Origin: Acidobacteriota bacterium
Lineage (GTDB): Bacteria > Acidobacteriota > Vicinamibacteria > Vicinamibacterales > Fen-181
Length of the DNA stretch: 41,483 nucleotides
Assembly (NCBI GenBank): GCA_017883185.1
Contig: JADGOB010000019.1
Location: 1 to 41,483, forward strand
Direction of reading: 5' to 3'
Both the position numbers and the translations under genes were made by a program. The notes beneath the pieces are model-generated. The model was not told the DNA's origin. It did no database searches and saw nothing but the letters and a program-made list of their open reading frames with translations. Position 1 is the stretch's first letter; each line of letters starts with the position of its first letter. Of the stretch, positions 7,799-15,420 are shown in pieces.

Positions 7799-9586
7799 AT
7801 GTCCTGTCATATCGCCGCTGAACGCGCCGCCGCCCCACCCGTCCTGCGGCTCCGGGCTCGCCCGCTCAAGGTCGTCCTCGTCGGCAACCCGAACGTCGGC
7901 AAGAGCGTCATCTTCGGCCGCCTGACCGGCCGCTACGCCACCGTCTCCAACTACCCGGGCACCACGGTCGGGATCACCACCGGCCGCGCGATGGTCGGGG
8001 CCGAGGTGTGCGACGTCATCGACAGCCCCGGCGTCAACGCGCTCGAGGGCGTGCTGAGCGAAGACGAGCACGTTACCCGCCGCCTTCTGGCCAACCGCGA
8101 GGCGGACCTGGTGATCCAGGTGGCCGACGCCCGCAACCTGCGCCGCGCCCTGATGCTGACCGCCCAGGCGGCCGCCTTCAGCCTCCCGATGGTCCTTGTC
8201 CTGAACATGGTGGACGAAGCGCGCCGCCGCGGCGTCGAGGTGGACGCGGCCCGACTGTCTTCCGAGCTTGGCATCCCGGTCGTGGAGACGGTGGCAATCG
8301 AGGGGCAGGGACTGAACGAGCTGAAGGAGGCCCTCCCGGCCGCAGCCCCCGCGCGCATCCCGTTCGTGCCGAATGGCGACTACTCGGCCTGGGCGCACGA
8401 GACCGCGTCGCGCTTGCGTCGGTCGCGGCCGTCGTCGATTGGTCGCCTCCAGGAGTTCCTCGGCAGGGCGGTCCGCCAGCCGGCCACCGGCCTCCCCATC
8501 CTTGCCGTCGTCCTCTACGTCATCTACCTGTTCGTCGGCGTGTTCGGCGCGCAGACGCTTGTCAGGCTGATCGAGCACGGCGTGTTCCAGGCATACATCA
8601 ACCCGGCAGCGACGGCGCTTGCAGACCGATTCATCCCGTTCGCGGCCGTGCGTGACTTCCTCGTCGGCCCTTATGGCCTGATCACCATGGGCCTGACCTA
8701 CGCGATGGCCATCGTGCTGCCGGTGGTCGCCACCTTCTTCCTGATCTTCGGGTGGCTCGAGGATAGCGGCTACATCCCGCGTCTCGCGATCTTCTCCGAC
8801 CGGATCTTCCGGATGATGGGGCTGAACGGCAAAGCGGTGCTGCCGATGGTGCTCGGCCTTGGCTGCGATACGATGGCGACGATGACGACGCGAATCCTCG
8901 GGACTCCGAAGGAACGCCTCATCGCCGTGCTGCTGCTGGCGCTCGGCATCCCGTGCTCGGCCCAACTGGCTACCATCCTCGGCATCCTCGGCGGCATCTC
9001 GTTCGCGGCCCTCCTGACATTGTTCGGCGTGGTCGTCCTTCAGATCTTCTTCGTGGGGTTCCTGGCCGCGCAGTTGCTGCCTGGCGAGCGTTCCGACTTC
9101 ATCATGGAACTGCCGCCGCTCCGCCTCCCGGGGATGCGGAACCTGATGCACAAGACGCTGTTGAGGATCCGCTGGTACCTGTGGGAGGCCGTGCCGCTCT
9201 TCTTGATTGGAACGGCGCTACTCTTTGTCTTGGACAAGACGGGGCTGCTGAGGTGGGTGGTGGCCGGCGGTCGCCCGGTCGTTACCGGACTCCTGGGGTT
9301 GCCAGCCGAGACGGCGCAGGTGTTCGTGATGGGCTTCCTGCGGCGCGACTATGGCGCCGCAGGCCTGTTCCAGCTGTCGCATGCCGGCCAGTTGAGCGCG
9401 ACCCAGGCAGTGGTGGCGCTGACGGTCATGACATTGTTCGTGCCGTGCGTGGCCAACTTCCTGATGATCATCAGGGAGCAGGGGCTGAAGGCGGCCCTCG
9501 CCATCCTGGTGTTCGTGACGACCGTGGCGTTGTCCACGGGAGCGGGCCTTCACTATGCTTTCCGGATCCTCGGTGTCGACTTTTGA
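7799..9586 (+). CDS. feoB: Ferrous iron transporter FeoB
   Basis: An inner-membrane Fe(II) permease with an N-terminal G protein. G1 is GNPNVGKS (29-36), G2 YPGTT near 53, G3 DSPG near 75 and G4 NMVD near 136. The membrane part carries the Gate and FeoB C-terminal signatures, including GLGCDTMATMTTR and GIPCSAQ, whose Cys residues are thought to line the iron path. At 595 aa from 7799 it is shorter than the 700-770 aa of the enterobacterial protein. The ATG at 7799 is preferred because upstream alternatives lie at or before the -10 element; an ATG at 7742 is a second option, and neither has a strong ribosome site. feoA overlaps its 3' end. Iron uptake beside a heme-rich electron-transfer cluster fits a high demand for iron. 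Confidence 0.93.
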   Translation: MSCHIAAERAAAPPVLRLRARPLKVVLVGNPNVGKSVIFGRLTGRYATVSNYPGTTVGITTGRAMVGAEVCDVIDSPGVNALEGVLSEDEHVTRRLLANREADLVIQVADARNLRRALMLTAQAAAFSLPMVLVLNMVDEARRRGVEVDAARLSSELGIPVVETVAIEGQGLNELKEALPAAAPARIPFVPNGDYSAWAHETASRLRRSRPSSIGRLQEFLGRAVRQPATGLPILAVVLYVIYLFVGVFGAQTLVRLIEHGVFQAYINPAATALADRFIPFAAVRDFLVGPYGLITMGLTYAMAIVLPVVATFFLIFGWLEDSGYIPRLAIFSDRIFRMMGLNGKAVLPMVLGLGCDTMATMTTRILGTPKERLIAVLLLALGIPCSAQLATILGILGGISFAALLTLFGVVVLQIFFVGFLAAQLLPGERSDFIMELPPLRLPGMRNLMHKTLLRIRWYLWEAVPLFLIGTALLFVLDKTGLLRWVVAGGRPVVTGLLGLPAETAQVFVMGFLRRDYGAAGLFQLSHAGQLSATQAVVALTVMTLFVPCVANFLMIIREQGLKAALAILVFVTTVALSTGAGLHYAFRILGVDF

Positions 9587-9815
9587 GCACGGGCGGCGCC
9601 TGGTGTCGCTCGGGGTGGGCGAGCGTGGCGTGGTGGTCCGGGTGCTCCGCGATAACCCGGCACGCGCCGAACGGTTGAAGGCGCTGGGCGTGACGCCAGG
9701 GGCGCGGGTCCGGCTGCTGCAGCGGTTTCCAGGGTTCGTGTTCGAGTGCGATCAGACGGAACTGGCCGTCGAGCCATCGGTCGCACGCGCCATCCTGATC
9801 GAGGAGCTCGGGTAG
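9555..9815 (+). CDS. feoA: FeoA-domain ferrous iron transport protein
   Basis: 86 aa, small cytosolic SH3-like protein. The conserved run L-G-V-T-P-G-A-R-V-R followed by GF-VFECDQTELAVEPSVARAI matches FeoA, which binds and tunes FeoB. The start codon lies inside feoB, so the two overlap by 32 bases and are probably translationally coupled; a later GTG start is possible because the first dozen residues are not conserved. The order feoB-feoA is the reverse of E. coli. Confidence 0.9.
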   Translation: MLSGSSVSTFEHGRRLVSLGVGERGVVVRVLRDNPARAERLKALGVTPGARVRLLQRFPGFVFECDQTELAVEPSVARAILIEELG

Positions 9816-9830
9816 CGGAGGACCGTTCCG

Positions 9831-10985
9831 ATGACGATGCCAACGACGGTGCCGCCGCTTCGCTTGATGTTTTGGGAAACGACCAAGGCGTGCAATCTGC
9901 GGTGTCAGCACTGTCGTGCGGTGCCTGAGGCCGAGCGTTCCGCCGTTGAGTTGACCACCGAAGAGTCGTTCGGGCTGATCGATCAGATCGCCGAAGTCGC
10001 AAAGCCCGTGCTGATCCTGTCCGGGGGCGAGCCGCTCTATCGGCAGGACATCTTCGAGATCGGCGCCTACGGGCGCGGCAAGGGCTTCAGGATGGCCCTC
10101 GCGACCAACGGCACGATGATCGACCGTCCCCTCGCCGAGCGGGTCCGGACCACCGGCTTCTCCCGCGTGGCCATCAGCCTCGACGGGGCGGTGCCGGCGA
10201 CGCACGACACGTTCCGCGGCATGCCAGGTTCGCACGCGAAAGCGATCGACGGCCTGCGCTTCCTCCGCGACGCAGGCGTGTCGATCCAGGTCAACTCGAC
10301 GATCGCGAAGCACAACGTGTCCGAGTTGCCCGCGCTACTCGACCTGGCGCTGTCGCTCGGCGCCGACGCCCTGCACCTCTTCATGCTGGTGCCGGTGGGG
10401 TGTGGCGTGAGCATCGCCGCCCGCGAGATGCTGCCGGCCGACGAGTACGAGCGCGTGCTGCACTGGTTCTACGATCAGTCGAAGACGGTGACCATCGACC
10501 TGAAGGCGACGTGCGCGCCGCACTACTTCCGGGTCCGCGCACAGCGGATCGTCGAGGAGCGCAAGCACGGCGACCGGAGCACGCCCTTCGTCGCGATCGG
10601 AACGCAGTTGAAGGCCGCGCCGGACCCGGCCGGCGGCCGGCCGCTCTCGGCCATGACCCGGGGATGCCTCGCGGGCACGGCGGTGTGCTTCGTGTCGAAC
10701 GCCGGAGACATCTACCCGTGCGGCTACCTGCCGGTCAGCGCCGGGAATATCCGCCAGCAACGGTTCGGTGACATCTGGGCGCAGTCAACCGTGTTCCAGC
10801 AGCTGCGTGATCCTTCCACGCTGAGCGGGAAGTGCGGGATCTGCAAGTACGAGGGAATCTGCGGGGGGTGCCGGGCGCGCGCCTTTTCAGACAACGGCGA
10901 CTACCTGGCCGAAGAACCGTTCTGCACGTACGAGCCGGTCCTCGACAATGCGGTGGCGCTGCAGGTGGTTCAGGGGCAGGGATAG
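9831..10985 (+). CDS. Radical SAM/SPASM protein, AhbD (heme b synthase)-like
   Basis: 384 aa. The radical SAM cluster motif is C21-x3-C25-x2-C28, followed by a SAM-binding GGEP. The C-terminal SPASM-like region has RGCLAG, YPCGY, CGICKYEGICGGCRARA and EPFCTYEP. The segment LKATCAPHYFRVRAQ and the CGGCRARA ending resemble AhbD, which makes heme b from Fe-coproporphyrin III in the siroheme-dependent route, and its relative NirJ (heme d1). The similar TIGR04053 family lacks some of these Cys residues (it has GSRARA), which favours AhbD-like. GGAGGA at 9817-9822 supports the ATG at 9831. Adjacency to feoBA and heme-rich genes fits a heme role, but AhbA-C are not in this window, so function is inferred from family. 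Confidence 0.7.
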   Translation: MTMPTTVPPLRLMFWETTKACNLRCQHCRAVPEAERSAVELTTEESFGLIDQIAEVAKPVLILSGGEPLYRQDIFEIGAYGRGKGFRMALATNGTMIDRPLAERVRTTGFSRVAISLDGAVPATHDTFRGMPGSHAKAIDGLRFLRDAGVSIQVNSTIAKHNVSELPALLDLALSLGADALHLFMLVPVGCGVSIAAREMLPADEYERVLHWFYDQSKTVTIDLKATCAPHYFRVRAQRIVEERKHGDRSTPFVAIGTQLKAAPDPAGGRPLSAMTRGCLAGTAVCFVSNAGDIYPCGYLPVSAGNIRQQRFGDIWAQSTVFQQLRDPSTLSGKCGICKYEGICGGCRARAFSDNGDYLAEEPFCTYEPVLDNAVALQVVQGQG

Positions 10986-10990
10986 GGAAG

Positions 10991-11119
10991 TTGCCAGTGG
11001 TCAGTATGACACGGGTATCAGACTGGCAACTGGCCACTGACAACCGACAACTACTGTCTGCCGTCAACCGGCAGCTGTGAGCTTCCGGCTGGCTGCTGTC
11101 CGCTGCCGGTTGTGGGCTG
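10991..11119. repeat. Degenerate heptad (7-base periodic) repeat array
   Basis: From 11022 to 11119 the sequence reads as fourteen consecutive 7-base units in one phase, starting ACTGGCA, ACTGGCC and drifting to xxxxCTG units such as CCGGCTG and TCCGCTG. A short inverted copy (TTGCCAG TGGTCAG) at 10991-11004 faces it and can pair with 11023-11030. No gene is supported here. Confidence 0.7.
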
Positions 11120-11164
11120 CTTCGTCTTCGTGCGTCGATCCTCGACGCTGCAGGAGTTGCTCAT

Positions 11165-11251
11165 TCACGTCGGGACGCCGAGGCGTGGCAGGAGCCACGC
11201 CTGCAGGAAGACCCAGACTGCCAGAAATACGAGTGGCCAGAGGTAATCCAT
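11165..11251 (-). CDS. 28-residue predicted membrane microprotein, coupled to DUF302
   Basis: The stop of the DUF302 gene and this start overlap as TAATG (11253-11249), a classic translational coupling. The 28 codons encode MDYLWPLVFLAVWVFL, then QAWLLPRLGVPT: a single hydrophobic helix rich in Trp, Leu and Val with a charged C-terminal tail. Such a small protein would insert in the inner membrane. No function is assigned. Random in-frame occurrence with this overlap and hydrophobic content is possible but looks unlikely. Confidence 0.55.
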   Translation of the reverse strand: MDYLWPLVFLAVWVFLQAWLLPRLGVPT

Positions 11252-11667
11252 TACACGCCTGCCTTGGCGGCTTCGAGCGTCGTGAGCACTCGGCGCAACT
11301 TGGCGTCCACTTCCTGCCCCATCGGCGCCAGCGCCTCGTTCCCAACGCGCCCCATGGTCACCAGCGGCGCCACCGCCGCGACCACACTGTGACCCGGTTC
11401 GGTCTCGTACACAATCACGTTGCATGGCAGCAGCAGGCCGATTTCGGTTTCCGCGCTCAATGCCTGGTAGGCGAGCGGCGGGTTGCAGGCGCCCAGGATC
11501 ACGTACTTCCGGAAGTGCTTGTCGAGCTTCTGCTTGATGGTCTGCTTGACGTCGATGGTCGTCAGGACGCCAAACCCCTCGGCCTTCAGGGCCGCGGTCG
11601 CCTTGTCGATCGCCTCTTCGTAGCTGATCGGCAACACGACCCGCATGCCGTAGCGTGTCTCTTCCAC
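11251..11667 (-). CDS. DUF302 domain protein
   Basis: 138 aa. The central section (FRKYVILGACNPPLAYQALSAE, then IGLLLPCNVIVYE) is the DUF302 signature, an alpha/beta fold of unknown biochemical role with two conserved Cys. GTG start, with GAGGAG 6-9 bases upstream on this strand. No signal peptide, so cytosolic. DUF302 proteins are widespread in sulfur- and metal-rich habitats and are often near redox genes; no mechanism is established. A tiny membrane ORF is coupled to its 3' end. Confidence 0.85.
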   Translation of the reverse strand: MEETRYGMRVVLPISYEEAIDKATAALKAEGFGVLTTIDVKQTIKQKLDKHFRKYVILGACNPPLAYQALSAETEIGLLLPCNVIVYETEPGHSVVAAVAPLVTMGRVGNEALAPMGQEVDAKLRRVLTTLEAAKAGV

Positions 11668-11857
11668 GTTGTTCTCCTCGATTACCAGTCTAGAAGCTCG
11701 GGTTCACGTACATGGGGTGTTTTCCGGAGTCTGACTCAAGGATTCAGGTTCTGCCGATTTGGTTTCACCCTCGGGACCCAACAGTATCGTCCACTCTCTG
11801 CTTGCCTTGCTGTATGATTCACGTCTGCCGGAAAGCGTCACGCAGGGACCCGTAGCT

Positions 11858-12487
11858 GTGACCAATTCACGAAAACCGAATCTCCAAGACGAGGAGACCC
11901 GCGCGGCGCGGGAGGGCGCGACCTACGCGTCACTGGTCAGGGCGGTCCAGGCGGGCGACCAGCGCTCGATGGAGACGCTGCTGATGCGGGCGCAGGAAGT
12001 GGCGTACCGCTTCAGCCTGCTGGTCTGCGGTCGGCCGGACGACGCCGACGACGCGATGCAGGAGGCGCTGCTGAAGACCTATCGCTACGCGGCCCGCATC
12101 CGCGAACCTGAGGCGTTCCGTGCCTGGCTCTATCGCACCGTCCGCAACGCCTGCCTGATCGGCCGGCGGAAGCGGGCGAACGAGCCCGACCATCTCGTGT
12201 CGCTCGACGAACCGGTGGCGGACCTCGACGGGCACGACCGCCGCGTCGATGCGGTGGACCCGGCCCGGGACCCTGAGAACCAGGCTATCAACTCGAGCCT
12301 GCGGGCCAGGTTGAGGCGATCGCTGTCGTCCGTGCCCCGCAGCTACCGCGTCGTCGTCGTGCTCAGGGAAATCGAAGGCCTGTCGACGCGCGAGGTGGCG
12401 GAGGTCCTCGGGATCTCCGAGGCGAACGTCAAAACGCGGCTTCACCGTGCGCGCTTGCTGTTGCGCGAGCGCCTGGAAGAGTCATGA
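11858..12487 (+). CDS. ECF-type RNA polymerase sigma factor
   Basis: About 210 aa from the GTG at 11858. Region 2 contains DDADDAMQEALLKTYR and FRAWLYRTVRNACL; region 4 contains LSSVPRSYRVVVVLREIEGLSTREVAEVLGISEANVKTRLHRAR, the -35-binding helix-turn-helix. These are hallmarks of group IV sigma factors. The start is uncertain: an earlier GTG at 11759 exists, but a possible -10 (TATGAT, 11813-11818) would fall inside it. The next gene, a zinc-type anti-sigma factor, overlaps by 4 bases (ATGA), so the two are made in step. Confidence 0.9.
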   Translation: MTNSRKPNLQDEETRAAREGATYASLVRAVQAGDQRSMETLLMRAQEVAYRFSLLVCGRPDDADDAMQEALLKTYRYAARIREPEAFRAWLYRTVRNACLIGRRKRANEPDHLVSLDEPVADLDGHDRRVDAVDPARDPENQAINSSLRARLRRSLSSVPRSYRVVVVLREIEGLSTREVAEVLGISEANVKTRLHRARLLLRERLEES

Positions 12488-12798
12488 ACGATCTGCACGT
12501 CGGCCACGAGTTTCGATGCCGGGGTTTCCTCGAGCGGTTGTCGATGTACCTCGACGACGAGCTGCCAGCCGCCGACAGGCGGACGATCGAGAAACACCTG
12601 CACGATTGCCCGTGCTGTGAAGAGGTGCTCGAGAGCCTCAGGCACACGGTCGCGGCCTGTCATGAAGAGGGAAGGCCGGAGCTGCCGGCCAACGTCCGGC
12701 AGCGAGCCCGAGTCCGAATCGCTGAGCTGCTCCGGTGTGCGCCGCCGAAGAAGGCCAGGGCACTAAGGCACGGCGCCATACATTCCGACGATCACTGA
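12484..12798 (+). CDS. Zinc-binding anti-sigma factor (zf-HC2/ZAS type)
   Basis: 104 aa. H38-x3-C42-x2-C45 (HLHDCPCC) forms the ZAS zinc motif that grips ECF sigma factors, with a further Cys at C12 and C44. There is no membrane helix, so this is a soluble cytosolic form like RsrA or ChrR, whose release is usually triggered by thiol oxidation or metals. The ATG overlaps the sigma gene stop (12484-12487). The C-terminal half is Arg-rich and unrecognised. The pair's signal is not shown by the sequence; redox stress is a reasonable guess. Confidence 0.85.
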   Translation: MNDLHVGHEFRCRGFLERLSMYLDDELPAADRRTIEKHLHDCPCCEEVLESLRHTVAACHEEGRPELPANVRQRARVRIAELLRCAPPKKARALRHGAIHSDDH

Positions 12799-12808
12799 GA
12801 CCGACCCG

Positions 12809-13570
12809 ATGTACCCAGTCCTCTTCCGCCTCGGTTCCTTCGAGATTACCAGCTTCGGCGCCATGGTCGCGATCGGGGCGGCGCTCGGCATCCTCCTGCT
12901 CCGGCGGGAACTCGTACGGTCGGGCGTGGACGGCGCGAAGGGAGTCGATGCCGCCCTGGTCGGCGTGCTCGGCGGCCTGGCCGGCGCCAAGCTGCTCTAT
13001 GTGGTTGAGCACTGGGCCGAACCGTTCTCCGACACCCTATTGAGCCGCGGGGGCATGAGCTGGTTTGGCGGGCTGACCGGCGGCATCCTGGCGGGTGTGG
13101 TCATGGTGCTGCGGCAGCGGCTGCCGCTGATGGCCGTGCTGTCGGCGGCCGCACCCGCCCTGACCCTGGGGCAGGCGATCGGACGCATCGGCTGCTTCCT
13201 GGTCGGCGACGACTACGGGCGCGCGACGACCCTCCCGTGGGGCGTGGCGTTCCCGGAGGGACTCCCGCCAACGCTCGAGACGGTGCATCCCACCCAGCTC
13301 TACGAGTCCGTGTCGCTGTTTGTGATGACGGTGGTGTTGGTGGCGCTCCGCCGTCGCGGCGCGGCGAACCACGTGGTGTTCGGCTGGTATCTGGTCGCCG
13401 CGGGGACGCTGCGGTTCCTGATCGAGCTGGTGCGCGTGAACGAGGTGGTGTTCCTCGGGCTGACGACCGCGCAGCTGTTCTCGGCAGCGATTATCGCGGT
13501 CGGGGTGTGGCTGCTGGTGCGGCGGAGCTCGGAGCCGCGCCTGGCCAGGAGCCGAAAATCGAAAGCCTGA
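12809..13570 (+). CDS. lgt: Prolipoprotein diacylglyceryl transferase
   Basis: 253 aa, six to seven membrane helices. It transfers diacylglycerol from phosphatidylglycerol to the lipobox Cys of preprolipoproteins. GQAIGRIGCFLVGDDYG corresponds to the Lgt signature with its essential Arg, VHPTQLYES matches the HPTQLYE motif, and GGMSWFGG lies upstream. The gene begins 10 bases after the anti-sigma stop and is probably cotranscribed. The last codons run into a 7-base repeat. Confidence 0.92.
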   Translation: MYPVLFRLGSFEITSFGAMVAIGAALGILLLRRELVRSGVDGAKGVDAALVGVLGGLAGAKLLYVVEHWAEPFSDTLLSRGGMSWFGGLTGGILAGVVMVLRQRLPLMAVLSAAAPALTLGQAIGRIGCFLVGDDYGRATTLPWGVAFPEGLPPTLETVHPTQLYESVSLFVMTVVLVALRRRGAANHVVFGWYLVAAGTLRFLIELVRVNEVVFLGLTTAQLFSAAIIAVGVWLLVRRSSEPRLARSRKSKA

Positions 13571-13610
13571 CAGGGGCTGAAGCCGAGAGTTGAGAGCCGA
13601 AAGCTGTCTA
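13552..13610. repeat. Heptad repeat array across the lgt/TPR convergent junction
   Basis: Units CCGAAAA, TCGAAAG, CCTGACA are followed, after a 3-base slip, by GCTGAAG, CCGAGAG, TTGAGAG, CCGAAAG and CTGTCTA. GAGCCGAAA occurs at 13549-13557 and 13594-13602. The array covers the last codons of lgt on one strand and the stop codon of the TPR gene on the other. Confidence 0.6.
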
Positions 13611-14237
13611 CCTGATCGACCGCACTGGGGCGATGGGCGTGCTCCCCACCTGCTGTCGCGCCTGATCGAGCAACTGCTGCACCTTGTCGCGGTCCACGTA
13701 GGTGGGATTGCTCGCGAGCAGCCGCTCCCACGCCTGGACGGCGCCGGCCGAGTCCTGCTTCCCGTCACGCTTCACGATCCCGAGATTGAACAGCGTCTGC
13801 GGATGGGTCGGGTTGATCGCCAGCGATCTGGTGAGCTGCGCGATGGCCTCGTCCACCTTGCCCGAGTACCAGAGGGCCGTTCCCAGATCCGTGCTCAGGT
13901 TGACGTTGTTGGCGTCGAGGGCGAACGCCTGTCGATAGAGAGGGACGGATTCGGCGTAGCGCCCCACGTCGAAGAGCAGGTTGCCGAGTTGAGTGGCCGC
14001 CTGCACGTTCCCGGAATCCCGGGCCAGGATGTTCCGCAACGCCTGGGCTTGTTGCTCGTCCATCAGGCCAGCCTGCGGGCCGCCCGTGGCCGGCGCGGGC
14101 ACCTGCGCCGAGGGCGTGACGACCGGCTCAGCCGGCCTGTGAGAACCGAAGACCACGTATCCGACTGCCAGCCCCAGCATGAGGCAGGAACCGGCGATGA
14201 TCGCCCAGGTGATCGAGGACGTTTGCTGTTGGGGCAT
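13608..14237 (-). CDS. Membrane-anchored TPR protein
   Basis: 209 aa. An N-terminal helix (about 10-30) acts as an uncleaved anchor, then a Pro/Ala linker, then three to four tetratricopeptide repeats (about 62-190), with units such as ATQLGNLLFDVGRYAESVPLYRQAF and LGTALWYSGKVDEAIAQLTRSLAINP. The domain order resembles CcmH/NrfG-type assembly factors for cytochrome c maturation, which would suit this neighbourhood, but TPR proteins are generic and no other ccm gene is nearby. It converges with lgt. Confidence 0.75.
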   Translation of the reverse strand: MPQQQTSSITWAIIAGSCLMLGLAVGYVVFGSHRPAEPVVTPSAQVPAPATGGPQAGLMDEQQAQALRNILARDSGNVQAATQLGNLLFDVGRYAESVPLYRQAFALDANNVNLSTDLGTALWYSGKVDEAIAQLTRSLAINPTHPQTLFNLGIVKRDGKQDSAGAVQAWERLLASNPTYVDRDKVQQLLDQARQQVGSTPIAPVRSIR

Positions 14238-14246
14238 GGCAGATTT

Positions 14247-14385
14247 CGGAATTCAGACGACAGAACGCCGGGAGTCAGGCGGTCAAGACAGGGAGGGCGG
14301 GACGGCTCATGCCATCCCGCCTGGTCCCTGCCTTCCATTCTACCTTCTGACTCGCGAATCCTGAATTCCGAATCCAGAATTCCGA
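14247..14385. repeat. Heptad repeat, hairpin and inverted GAATTC arms upstream of the TPR gene
   Basis: CGAATCC TGAATTC and CGAATCC AGAATTC follow in perfect 7-base phase at 14355-14382. CTGAATTCCG (14361-14370) recurs inverted as CGGAATTCAG (14247-14256). Between them lies a long imperfect stem, with CAGGGA and GGCGGGA facing TCCCGCC and TCCCTG (14289-14330), that could terminate transcription of the flavoprotein gene. No gene is present in 14238-14410. Confidence 0.65.
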
Positions 14386-14410
14386 CGTCGCGCAGGCGCG
14401 CGGAGCGCGA

Positions 14411-15409
14411 CTACGCATTGACTTTCCAGCTCCGCAGCACCTTCATGTAGTTCCCGCGCTCGAAGGCCGCCGGGTCGGGGCTCTTTCGCAGGCTCATGCT
14501 GCCGCGCATCTGGTCGAGCGACTCGTAGTCGTGCTCCTCCATCCAGTGCTTCAGGCCCTGGAAGATGGTGAGCAGGCGCTGCGGTCCGTCCTCGAGCAAC
14601 CGCGAGACGACCTGGACGGCCGACGCCCCGGCCATGATTGCCTTGACGGCGTCCACGCCCGTGTGGACACCGCCGCTGGCCGCCAGCGTTGCTTTCACCT
14701 GGCCGTACAGGATGGCCAGCCAGCGGATCCGCAGGAGCAGCTCCGATGAATCCGACAGGTGGAGACTCGGCACCGCTTCGAGGGCCTCGATGTCGATATC
14801 AGGCTGATAGAAGCGGTTGAAGAGCACGAGGCCGTCGGCGCCCGCCTCGTCCAACTGGTGCGCGAGGTGCGCGACCGACGAGAAGAAGGGCGACAGCTTG
14901 ACGGCCACCGGGATGGTGACCACCTTCTTGACCGACCGCAGGATCTCGACGGTCCGCTGCTCGACGTGGTCGCCGGTTTCCGTCGGGTCGGTGGCGATGA
15001 AGTAGACGTTCAGCTCGAGCGCGTCGGCGCCGGCCTGCTGGATCGTCTTCGCGTACGACAACCAGCCCTCGTTGGTGATGCCGTTGAGGGACGCGATGAT
15101 CGGGAGCTTCACCGCCGCCTTGATCTTGCGGATCTGTTCCAGATACTCGTGGGTCCCGAACACGAAATCGTCCGGTTTGGGGAAATAGGCAAGCGCCTCC
15201 GCCGACGAGTTGGCGGTCACCTCGATGTTGTGCACGAGGCCGCTCTGCTCGCGGGTAATCTGCTCCTCGAAGAGCGAGCGCAGCACGATCGCCGCGGCGC
15301 CCGCGTCCTCGAGCCGCTTCACCGTGTCGAGCGAGTCGGCGAGCGGTGAGGCGCCCGGCATCAGCGGGTGCGGAAGACGAAGGCCAAGATAGTTGGTAGA
15401 CAAGTCCAT
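14411..15409 (-). CDS. Dihydroorotate dehydrogenase-like FMN protein
   Basis: 332 aa TIM-barrel of the DHOD/PreA superfamily: LGLRLPHPLMPGASPLADS at the start, then KLPIIASLNGI, ALELNVYFIATDP, VAVKLSPFF and AASGGVHTGVDAVKAIMAGASAVQVVSRLL, the last two being the FMN phosphate-binding strands. It differs from true PyrD and belongs to the subgroup that travels with pyruvate:ferredoxin oxidoreductase. It starts 11 bases after nifJ with GGAGG ahead of its ATG, so they form one operon. Its substrate is unknown; a ferredoxin-linked reduction is plausible. Confidence 0.85.
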   Translation of the reverse strand: MDLSTNYLGLRLPHPLMPGASPLADSLDTVKRLEDAGAAAIVLRSLFEEQITREQSGLVHNIEVTANSSAEALAYFPKPDDFVFGTHEYLEQIRKIKAAVKLPIIASLNGITNEGWLSYAKTIQQAGADALELNVYFIATDPTETGDHVEQRTVEILRSVKKVVTIPVAVKLSPFFSSVAHLAHQLDEAGADGLVLFNRFYQPDIDIEALEAVPSLHLSDSSELLLRIRWLAILYGQVKATLAASGGVHTGVDAVKAIMAGASAVQVVSRLLEDGPQRLLTIFQGLKHWMEEHDYESLDQMRGSMSLRKSPDPAAFERGNYMKVLRSWKVNA

Positions 15410-15420
15410 TGAATCCTCCG

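Noticed and set aside
7250-9151. 633-codon - strand frame opposite feoB
   Set aside because: His/Arg/Asp-rich antisense shadow; feoB on the + strand carries all GTPase and membrane motifs.
10991-11119. CRISPR array
   Set aside because: Units are 7 bases and contiguous, with no spacers of even length and no cas genes.
11690-11760. Further heptad array upstream of the sigma factor
   Set aside because: GGAGTCT/GACTCAA/GGATTCA fit period 7 only loosely over four units; not enough to claim.
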